From assembly GCA_948919095.1 (NCBI GenBank), contig CAQYCU010000080.1, positions 1 through 5,457 of the forward strand: a DNA stretch of 5,457 bases. Reading direction: 5' to 3'. Positions 1 to 5,457 of the stretch are shown here, piece by piece (the first letter of the stretch is position 1; every line of letters begins with the position of its first letter). This stretch comes from an uncultured Clostridia bacterium (GTDB taxonomy: Bacteria; Bacillota; Clostridia; TANB77; CAG-508). The notes beneath the pieces are model-generated. The model worked only from the letters and a program-made list of their open reading frames with translations. It was not told the origin of the DNA and searched no databases. Position numbers and translations under genes: made by a program.

Positions 1-919
1 ACATATCTGCTTTTCTTACAAATCTACCCTCACTATCCATTACTTCTAATGAACATAGTAAATAATAACTACTGTCTGCTTCAAAAGCTAAACGATTTCC
101 TCTACTGTTTATAATTCCATACTTTTTTACAAAACTATCATAAATTCTATTTAATTTAGCTTGAGATACTTTAATATTTTCTTCTGGATAATCTTCTGTT
201 TGCAAGTTTATTAACTCTCTTACACAATCACGAAGTTCAATCATCCCTTTGATTCTACTTATAGTAGTTATAGGCAAATCTTGTTCTGCCATTATGCTAT
301 TTTCTCTAAAATATACTTTCCCATCAACAATACAATAAGAAAAATTTTTAACACTAGGATCTGCTGGGATTGTTGTTTCTTCTCTTTCTTCAATATCTCC
401 TATTTCATAATCAGTTATTTCTCCATTTATTTTTTCTACTGCTTCATTCAATAATGTTTTAAGTTCTATTCCATCATAAGGTTTGCATACCGAATCCATA
501 CCAAAACGAGTTGACTCCATAACCATTTCGCCTAATATCATATCAGGATTATCTACAAAATATTTATTCATTGTAATTCCGTTTTCATCAGTATCCAAAT
601 AAACCCAGTCTGGCATAATATCAGTCATATTTTCTCTTTTTTTCAAAAAGATAATGTCTGATGTTACTTCTGTTCCTGCATTTTTTGAAAAAGTATTATT
701 AGGAAGTCTAATAGCACCTAAAAGTTCTGCTCTTTGTGCAATATACTTTCTTACTTCTGAATTTTGCTTGTCCATTGTTCCTTTTGAGGTAATAAAAGCA
801 ATTACTCCACCTGGTCTTACTTTATCTAAAGTTTTTCCAAAAAAATAATCATGAATTAAAAATTTATTTTTGTCATATTTTCTATCATTTACTTTAAAAT
901 CTCCAAAAGGTACATTTCC
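1..919 (-). CDS. 3' continuation of the giant ICE methyltransferase/helicase gene (frameshifted, runs off left edge)
   Basis: This frame is open from 952 to the window edge; 306 codons can be read from GGA at 919. It continues the 894-4442 gene exactly where that gene's homology ends. It begins G-NVPFGDF, which is motif IV of the N6-adenine methyltransferase domain (NPPY/NPPF-like, here N-V-P-F). It then runs through HDYFFGKTLDKVRPGGV, TSKGTMDKQ, RKYIAQRAELLGAIRLPNN, AGTEVTSDIIFLKKR and PDWVYLDTDENGITMNKYF, all hallmarks of this ICE protein family. Later parts (ESTRFGMDSV, DGKVYFRENSIM, IKGMIELRDCVRELI) match the segment that normally links the methylase to an SNF2-type helicase, which is expected beyond position 1. 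There are no further stops and no signs of decay, so the break is recent or a sequencing error. I see no convincing independent start; an ATG at 775 has only a weak AAGGA three bases before it. Confidence 0.85.
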
Positions 920-3900
920 GAATTGCAACGTCAAAAAAGCTATCTGGCAATTCTACTTTTTCATAGCCATTAACTGCTATTGTAGATTTTTGATATAATT
1001 GCTGTGCTATCCTTCCAGATATAGAATCAACTTCAACTCCATACATCTTACAATTTTCAAGTTCTGTTGGTAGCATTCCAAAAAAGTTTCCTACTCCACA
1101 AGATGGTTCTAATATATTTGCTTCTTTTAGCCCCATATTTTGCAATATTTCATACATTGCATTTATTACAATAGGTGGTGTATAAAAAGCTGTTAGTGTA
1201 GAACTCCTAGCATTTCTATATTCCTCTTCATTTAATAAATTCTTTAAGGTATTATACTCATTTGACCAACTACTATTATTTTCATCAAATGCTTGTTGCA
1301 AACCACCCCAACCAATATATTTTGATAATATTTCTTGTTCTTCTTTAGTTGCATATCTATTTTCTTGTTCACATTTTTTTAACACTTTAATTGCTTCAAT
1401 ATTTCTTTCAAATTTTTCTCTTTGTGTTCCAATCCCTAAATTGTCATCTGTAATTTTATAATTATTTCTATCTTCTAGTGCTACTTCTGGATGTAATATA
1501 AAATCTTGGATTTTATTTCTTACTTTAGTAAAGTTAGGTTTTATATCTTCCTTTGGAAAATTCTTCTCATTTTTATAATATAAGTTTTCAAATGTTAAAA
1601 TGCTTTCTTCTCTAAAAATAGGATAATTTATTTGTAAGTCTAATAAACTTATTTTTTCATTTTCTAGGTCTATTTTATCAATTCTATATTTTCTATCAGA
1701 TTCTAAATAAACTTCTTGACCAACTTTATATGGTTTTTCTTCTTTACTTTCCGTTTGCTTTTCTTTTGATATTTCTTCATTATTATCTGTTAAGCCTAAT
1801 ACTTCATCACTAAATATCTTTTTAGCTGCTTCAAAATAGTTAATATCATTTATATTGTCTTTAGTTACTATTGCAAATACATTCTTAGTCAAATCGGCTT
1901 CAAAATCATACTTACTTAAATCACGAACAGTAACATATGCTTTTTCAAACTTTGTATCTTTCAATGCTTCTTTAAATTTATTAAGGTCTGCTTTTGTAAA
2001 TACTCCTTGTGTAACCCAGTATAAATCTCTATCCATTTGTTCGTAATTTTTGAATCTCATATTATATGGTATATTATTCTCAAATTTTTCTGAATCAAAA
2101 TCATCTTGTTTTTCTGTTAGAATTACATCCTCTGAAACTTCTAATTCATTATCTATGTTTGAATTTTCTTGTTCATTAATAGATATATCTTTAACTTTCA
2201 AATGGTCATTTGAATAATTATCTTGGACTTTTCTTTCAAATTCTTCAAAATTCATTTGTTTATTTAATAATGGAAATTTAGGATCATATAATGTAACTGT
2301 ATTATCACTTATTCCTGCAATTTCATATTCATCTGCCCCAATATAGACAGTATCCCCTAAATGATATTCATATTTAGGTGGTTTTTCTTCTATATTTTGT
2401 TCTTTATTATCTTCTAATAACTGTTTTTTACTTTCTTCTAGTTGTTCATCTAACTCTTTTTGTTTTAGCCAGTTTGAATATTCTTCTTTTTCTTTAGGAT
2501 TTAAGTATCTGTCTGCTTTTATGAGTTCTCTTATTCTTTTTTCAACTTTATTCCATGCTAAAGTAATTGTAGGTGAATCATCTTTGTATCCTCTACTTAA
2601 AGTTATTCCTTTTCCGTTATAATCAATTCCTATTCTTGTTCCAATATGAATTGAGCTACTACCACCCCATCCATATTCGTTTTTAAGAAATTTAATATTT
2701 TCTTCAGTAGAAAGACTATTTTCAAATTGATTATAAATTCTCATTTTGCTTTCTTGAACATTTCCTCCACCTTGTAGGGCATAGTCAATTATTTCTTGAG
2801 TAAAAGAAAAAGTAGGAGCATTTTCGGCTTCTACTTGTAAAATCTGCATTTGGTCTGAATAACTTAATACTGGTTTATGCAAATCATTAAATTCATTTAC
2901 TAAAATAAGTCCTTCTATATATTCTGCAACTATTTCCCATTTATAATAAACTTCTGCTGTTCTGTTCAAATAATTATCTTTCCATAAATGTAATACATTT
3001 TCATAAGTCTTATATCCTAATCTTACATCATCAATTACAATTTCAGTATATGCATCATTAAATACTTGTTTTATATATTCTACTCTTTCATTTATACCTA
3101 AGTGTGTTTTGTAAAATTCTTTAATTTCATTTTTTGTTACACTTAGATTTTGAATATTACTTAACAATGCACTTGTATATTTATCTTGTAGAAAATCTTT
3201 ATCAGTTTTCATTTCTTCTTTAGTTAATATTCTTCTTTTATAGGTATTTTCTTCTAAATGTAAATTAGTTCGTTCGCTACTATCTCCTCTGCTGTCATCC
3301 TGTAATTGTTTAGAAGTCCCACCCATTTCATTTGGTCTTTGGCTTTTAGTTCCTCTGTTACTCCATCCTGGTTCTTCATTTGCTCTACTAGGTTCTCTAC
3401 TCTCTGTCTTGCTTGTTCCTGTATTTGTGTTAGATGTTCTGTCAATTTTTGGTTCATTACTAAAATTGTCAATTCGTGGTTCTTGTGATTCTTTAGATAA
3501 TTGTATCTCATTAGAGAATATTTCCCTGCTGGTATTTTCTCTTTCTTCATCACTAGATTTGGCATATAATATTCGCCCTGTTTCGTGTAACTTATTTTCT
3601 CTACCATCTTCAATTCCTCCTTTGATTTTTTCATTATCTTTAGAATATATTTCTTTATCAATATTTTCAATTGTACGATTTCTTAATTTTTCACTTTTTT
3701 GCAAACTTGCAACTGTTCTTGCAATTTCTCTTAATCCCATTTCAGCTATATCACTTACACTTGCACCTAATGTTGTTAAAAGTTCTTGATTATTAAAATA
3801 TTTAATAAATGTAAATTCTTGTGTTTGTATTTCTTCTCTTGCATTTATTCCACATCTTGTCATTATCATATAACTTACACTTGCCCAAGTAGTTGTCATG

Positions 3901-4442
3901 AATATAGATTTTATTTCTTCATCTGTCATATTTTCCAACATTGAATTAGCTTTATGATTTATTATTGATGTTAAATAGTCCTCCATATTATCTACTACCA
4001 TATTATAACTTGCATTAATTATTGCTTGTGCTAGTGATTCTTTTGAATCTATATCTCCAAAATTTGCTTCTAAACTTTCAATTATATCTTGTTCATATTC
4101 TTCTTTTATTGACCATAATTTGTATTCAGTATTATTGTAATTATGAGTATCTGATAAGTCAAATACTAATTTGAATGGATATTGACTATATGGATTTTTA
4201 TCAAAAATATATATTGGCTTTGTTCCACTATTTACCCATCTTTTTAGCTTTTTATTCCATTCTTCCATTGTTGCACATGCTTTTGCATCTGGTCTTTGAG
4301 AATATATTAGAATTTGATCATCAAAATTATATTTAAAGTTCCATGAACTACTATCTAAAAACCTTTGCCAATTTTCCTCACTTTGTGAAATTTCATTTAT
4401 TACTTCTTTATAGAGTTGTCTTGTTTCTTTAATCTTTCCCAA
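894..4442 (-). CDS. Giant ICE protein: ArdC-like N-terminus plus N6-adenine methyltransferase domain (5' part of a frameshifted methylase/SNF2-helicase gene)
   Basis: The 1182-residue ORF is the first part of the very large methyltransferase/SNF2 helicase protein typical of Tn1549-like conjugative elements, which usually exceeds 2000 residues. Residues 1-100 resemble the ArdC-type ssDNA-binding domain (DDQILIYSQRPDA, EEWNKKLKRWV, GTKPIYIF). Residues 185-245 carry the family block YMIMTRCGIN and SDIAEMGLREIARTV. Residues 250-400 are a charged, low-complexity linker that also encodes tnpV in another frame. Residues 540-655 are a conserved central block (GGGNVQESKMRIY, EYGWGG, WNKVEKRIRELI, DRYL). 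Two similar small modules lie at 691-745 and 904-955. The methylase follows: KYIGWGG at 1041, FYTPP at 1086, SAM-binding motif I EPSCGVGNFFG at 1112 and GVEVDS at 1135. From residue 1175 the sequence is out of frame (RKCTFWRF, stop). The start is TTG at 4442, six bases after AGAGGAGG; an in-frame TAG four codons further upstream rules out a longer start. Likely role: replication or protection of transferred DNA, inferred from the family. Confidence 0.88.
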   Translation of the reverse strand: MGKIKETRQLYKEVINEISQSEENWQRFLDSSSWNFKYNFDDQILIYSQRPDAKACATMEEWNKKLKRWVNSGTKPIYIFDKNPYSQYPFKLVFDLSDTHNYNNTEYKLWSIKEEYEQDIIESLEANFGDIDSKESLAQAIINASYNMVVDNMEDYLTSIINHKANSMLENMTDEEIKSIFMTTTWASVSYMIMTRCGINAREEIQTQEFTFIKYFNNQELLTTLGASVSDIAEMGLREIARTVASLQKSEKLRNRTIENIDKEIYSKDNEKIKGGIEDGRENKLHETGRILYAKSSDEERENTSREIFSNEIQLSKESQEPRIDNFSNEPKIDRTSNTNTGTSKTESREPSRANEEPGWSNRGTKSQRPNEMGGTSKQLQDDSRGDSSERTNLHLEENTYKRRILTKEEMKTDKDFLQDKYTSALLSNIQNLSVTKNEIKEFYKTHLGINERVEYIKQVFNDAYTEIVIDDVRLGYKTYENVLHLWKDNYLNRTAEVYYKWEIVAEYIEGLILVNEFNDLHKPVLSYSDQMQILQVEAENAPTFSFTQEIIDYALQGGGNVQESKMRIYNQFENSLSTEENIKFLKNEYGWGGSSSIHIGTRIGIDYNGKGITLSRGYKDDSPTITLAWNKVEKRIRELIKADRYLNPKEKEEYSNWLKQKELDEQLEESKKQLLEDNKEQNIEEKPPKYEYHLGDTVYIGADEYEIAGISDNTVTLYDPKFPLLNKQMNFEEFERKVQDNYSNDHLKVKDISINEQENSNIDNELEVSEDVILTEKQDDFDSEKFENNIPYNMRFKNYEQMDRDLYWVTQGVFTKADLNKFKEALKDTKFEKAYVTVRDLSKYDFEADLTKNVFAIVTKDNINDINYFEAAKKIFSDEVLGLTDNNEEISKEKQTESKEEKPYKVGQEVYLESDRKYRIDKIDLENEKISLLDLQINYPIFREESILTFENLYYKNEKNFPKEDIKPNFTKVRNKIQDFILHPEVALEDRNNYKITDDNLGIGTQREKFERNIEAIKVLKKCEQENRYATKEEQEILSKYIGWGGLQQAFDENNSSWSNEYNTLKNLLNEEEYRNARSSTLTAFYTPPIVINAMYEILQNMGLKEANILEPSCGVGNFFGMLPTELENCKMYGVEVDSISGRIAQQLYQKSTIAVNGYEKVELPDSFFDVAIRKCTFWRF
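920..920 (-). other. Frameshift: one extra base inside methyltransferase motif IV
   Basis: On the minus strand the gene reads GCA ATT C GGA AAT GTA CCT TTT GGA. Removing the C (G at 920 on the plus strand) restores A-I-G-N-V-P-F-G, the motif IV context expected in this family, and joins two long open frames. The upstream frame stops at 894-896 and the downstream frame has a stop at 953-955, so the shift must lie between these points. The base is not in a homopolymer run and no classic slippery heptamer is seen. It is either a real inactivating mutation or a sequence error. Confidence 0.85.
3254..3607 (-). CDS. tnpV: TnpV-family transposon protein, nested in the +1 frame of the giant gene
   Basis: This 117-residue ORF resembles TnpV, a small protein named from the Tn4451/Tn4453 transposons and common in clostridial mobile elements; its biochemical function is unknown to me. 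Family features seen are the N-terminal ISYTKQGEYYMPNL, then GKYSLMRYNYLKNHK, the helical QEQARQRVENLVEQM, then GVTEELKAKDQMKWVG and the C-terminal AEEIVANELIY. The length is right for the family. The ATG at 3607 is preceded by AAAGGAGG (3623-3616) with an 8-nt spacer, a near-ideal ribosome binding site, and this is also where family homology begins. An upstream in-frame ATG at 3670 would add 21 lysine-rich residues without homology. The whole gene lies inside the linker codons (residues 279-397) of the giant gene, so translation must come from internal initiation on the operon mRNA. Annotation pipelines would normally discard it as a shadow ORF. Evidence for coding is similarity from memory, the binding site and base composition. 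Confidence 0.82.
   Translation of the reverse strand: MVEKISYTKQGEYYMPNLVMKKEKIPAGKYSLMRYNYLKNHKNHELTILVMNQKLTEHLTQIQEQARQRVENLVEQMKNQDGVTEELKAKDQMKWVGLLNNYRMTAEEIVANELIYI
3616..3623 (-). promoter_or_regulatory. Shine-Dalgarno site of nested tnpV
   Basis: The minus strand reads AAAGGAGG, then the 8-nt spacer AATTGAAG, then ATG at 3607. It sits in the middle of the giant gene, encoding part of its K-G-G (residues 274-276). A site this close to consensus and this well placed supports internal translation initiation and decides the tnpV start. Confidence 0.75.
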
Positions 4443-4448
4443 ACTATT

Positions 4449-4456
4449 CCTCCTCT
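4449..4456 (-). promoter_or_regulatory. Ribosome binding site fixing the TTG start of the giant gene
   Basis: AGAGGAGG on the minus strand lies six bases before TTG at 4442. An in-frame TAG just upstream excludes earlier starts and no ATG or GTG lies nearby in frame, so TTG is the start. Confidence 0.75.
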
Positions 4457-4460
4457 ATAT

Positions 4461-4772
4461 TTATTGTCTTTTCATTTTCTTTGTATAATCTTCTTCTACT
4501 TGTAATATATTATCAAATGCAGAAAGTAATAATACTATTAATTCTGCTGCTTCCTTTTGAAACAAACCAATATCTATTATTGATATTTCTCCCTCTTCAT
4601 CTTTTTGTGGTATAGAATATCTTAATAATAAATCCTTTAAATTACTAGCTCTTTGTTTCCATTCTTCTGTTACAATATTTTCTTCTTGAAATGTTAATAT
4701 AGACATTAATTTATTAAAGTTTCCTTTATTTACAATAAATTTTACTGATGGTTTTTTATAATGTTCTATCAC
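4461..4772 (-). CDS. Conserved-looking hypothetical ICE protein (about 103 aa)
   Basis: I do not recognise the family. The product is a soluble, mostly helical protein: a basic start (IEHYKKPSVKFIVNKGNF), a charged middle (EEWKQRASNLKDLLLRYSIP), an acidic DEEGEISIID stretch and a C-terminal helix (KEAAELIVLLLSAFDNIL) before a basic tail. There is no signal peptide or metal-binding motif, and the leucine-rich C-terminal helix looks amphipathic rather than transmembrane. The frame is open from a GTG at 4781, but GAGGAG lies only one base before that codon. The GTG at 4772, ten bases after GAGGAG, is the better start. It overlaps the end of the preceding gene by 17 bases and stops 18 bases before the giant gene, so the three are probably co-transcribed and translationally coupled. 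The position just before the methylase/helicase gene suggests a conjugation or maintenance accessory role, which is inference only. Confidence 0.7.
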   Translation of the reverse strand: MIEHYKKPSVKFIVNKGNFNKLMSILTFQEENIVTEEWKQRASNLKDLLLRYSIPQKDEEGEISIIDIGLFQKEAAELIVLLLSAFDNILQVEEDYTKKMKRQ

Positions 4773-5004
4773 TTTTTTCACTCTCCTCTTCTATTTCTTT
4801 TCCAGCTAAAAATTCTACTATTTTCTTTTTAATTACTGCATTTCTAAAATCCATAATAAAACTCTTTTCTACTGGTGTAAATTCTTTATCAATTTTATCT
4901 AGGTTATCCCATTTTAAATTTCTAAACTGTTTTGTTGTTGTTATATCCTTTTTAAATAATTTCTCCAATGTTTTTAATGTTTGATTTAGTGTGTATTTTG
5001 GCAT
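4756..5004 (-). CDS. Small hypothetical ICE protein (82 aa)
   Basis: I do not recognise this protein. It is small, charged and predicted helical: MPKYTLNQTLKTLEKLFKK at the start, then FRNLKWDNLDKIDKEFTPVEK, and a basic helix FRNAVIKKKIVEFLAGKE ending in an acidic EEESEK tail. No membrane segment, signal peptide or cysteine pair is present. The ATG at 5004 is preceded by AAGGAGG (5015-5009) with a 4-nt spacer, a strong ribosome binding site that makes the start secure. The stop overlaps the start of the next gene. It appears to be the first gene of the operon that includes the giant methylase/helicase gene, and it follows the hairpin at 5025-5054 with only 20 bases between. The composition would fit a DNA- or protein-binding accessory factor, but nothing in the sequence proves this. 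Confidence 0.72.
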   Translation of the reverse strand: MPKYTLNQTLKTLEKLFKKDITTTKQFRNLKWDNLDKIDKEFTPVEKSFIMDFRNAVIKKKIVEFLAGKEIEEESEKSDRTL

Positions 5005-5024
5005 TGTTCCTCCTTAAAACAATT

Positions 5025-5054
5025 AAGGGCAACTAATTATTTTTAGTTACCCTT
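5025..5054 (-). terminator. Hairpin between surface-protein gene and operon: probable terminator or attenuator
   Basis: On the minus strand AAGGGTAACTAA and TTAGTTGCCCTT form a 12-bp stem with a 6-nt AAATAA loop. The only non-Watson-Crick position is a G-U pair in minus-strand RNA; in plus-strand RNA the same position would be a C-A mismatch, so the fold favours minus-strand transcripts. The stem is preceded by an A-tract and followed by a short, interrupted U-rich run (AAUUGUUUU), so termination may be incomplete. It lies 11 bases after the stop of the surface-protein gene. Confidence 0.6.
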
Positions 5055-5065
5055 TTTCTATATTT

Positions 5066-5457
5066 TTATTTATGGTTTAATTTTTTCTTTTTTAGTTCGT
5101 AAACTCCAACTCCTGTTAAAGCTATTGTTGAAATTGCAAGTATTGAAATCCATATTATCATATTACTGTTATCTCCTGTTTTTGGTGTATCTACTGGTGT
5201 ATTGTAAAATTCAAAAGTATATACTGAATCTTCTCCCTCTACTTTTGTATCATCAATAAATACTCCTTTGTCATTCATTTCAACTTTTATTACTTTATCA
5301 GATAGTACATAACCTTTTGGAGCAATTAATTCTTTAATATAGTAAGTTCCATATCTTAAATCTTCAAATAAAACTGTTCCATCATCTTTGTTTGATTTAA
5401 CTTCTTTTATAAGTTTTGTGCATTCTGCATCTTCATATATTCCAAAAGTAAATTTAT
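5066..5457 (-). CDS. Sortase-anchored surface protein with Cna-B/SpaA-type domain (C-terminal part, runs off right edge)
   Basis: The frame is open to the window edge; 129 complete codons are visible and the N-terminus is missing. The ATG at 5278 is internal to the domain and is not the start. The visible part begins KFTFGIYEDA and continues GTVLFEDLRYGTYYIKELIAPKGY, the signature of a Cna-B/SpaA prealbumin-like domain, with the usual catalytic glutamate in YYIKE. The last strand ends FEFYNTP, whose Asn is the likely isopeptide partner; the matching Lys would lie beyond the edge. Next come the LPXTG-like sorting signal TPKTGD (residues 90-95 of the visible part), a hydrophobic segment IIWISILAISTIALTGVGVY and a KKKK tail, so the protein is attached to the cell wall by a sortase. 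Such proteins are frequent in Tn1549-like ICEs and are thought to help cell contact or adhesion. That role is inferred from the family. Confidence 0.88.
   Translation of the reverse strand, partial: KFTFGIYEDAECTKLIKEVKSNKDDGTVLFEDLRYGTYYIKELIAPKGYVLSDKVIKVEMNDKGVFIDDTKVEGEDSVYTFEFYNTPVDTPKTGDNSNMIIWISILAISTIALTGVGVYELKKKKLNHK

Noticed and set aside
910..930. Programmed ribosomal frameshifting in the methylase gene
   Set aside because: The site ATTCGGAAATG has no slippery heptamer, and the simple explanation of one extra C restores the exact family motif.
3608..3670. A longer tnpV start at ATG 3670, adding 21 residues
   Set aside because: The added part is a lysine-rich, AT-driven stretch with no family resemblance, and the strong Shine-Dalgarno site and homology both point to ATG 3607.
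3409..3789. A 126-codon plus-strand frame, plus other plus-strand frames at 654-848, 1855-2046, 3306-3488 and 4748-4984
   Set aside because: They lie opposite well-supported minus-strand genes, lack ribosome binding sites and family features, and have the biased composition expected of antisense shadows.
5061..5110. A TATAGA-like -10 element near the end of the surface-protein gene
   Set aside because: No acceptable -35 box sits at the right distance, and such sequences are common by chance in DNA this AT-rich.
5066..5278. A separate 70-residue protein starting at ATG 5278
   Set aside because: The same frame continues upstream without a stop and encodes the rest of a Cna-B-type domain, so this ATG is internal to a longer surface protein.

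Overview
The window is very AT-rich and every gene in it lies on the minus strand, so it reads from right to left. Base composition, strong AGGAGG-type ribosome binding sites and the gene families point to a low-GC Bacillota, probably a clostridial anaerobe. The content is a piece of an integrative and conjugative element (ICE) of the Tn1549/CTn type. These calls rest on recognising protein families by eye; no database search was possible.

Layout in transcription order. (1) 5457-5066: the C-terminal part of a sortase-anchored surface protein with a Cna-B/SpaA-type isopeptide domain, a TPKTGD sorting signal, a membrane helix and a lysine-rich tail; its beginning lies beyond the right edge. (2) 5054-5025: a hairpin, probably a terminator or attenuator. 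(3) 5004-4756 and about 4772-4461: two small overlapping genes of unknown function. (4) 4442 to beyond position 1: the giant ICE 'DNA methyltransferase/SNF2 helicase' gene, with an ArdC-like N-terminal domain, a long charged linker, a conserved central region and an N6-adenine methyltransferase domain. The helicase part would lie beyond the left edge. One extra base at about position 920 breaks the giant gene inside methyltransferase motif IV, splitting it into a 1182-residue ORF (4442-894) and an open continuation (919-1).

The most notable observation is a complete second gene inside the giant one, in the +1 frame at 3607-3254. It encodes a 117-residue TnpV-family protein and has its own near-perfect Shine-Dalgarno sequence. 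The host protein is charged and low-complexity over this stretch, whereas the TnpV frame looks like a normal folded protein and local GC is about double that of the flank. This is dual-coding DNA, and from recalled family sequences the same register appears to be shared by other ICEs.

The two small genes and the giant gene look like one operon, with an overlap, an 18-nt gap and GTG/TTG starts. No gap between genes exceeds about 60 bases and no RNA gene, CRISPR array or insertion sequence was seen.
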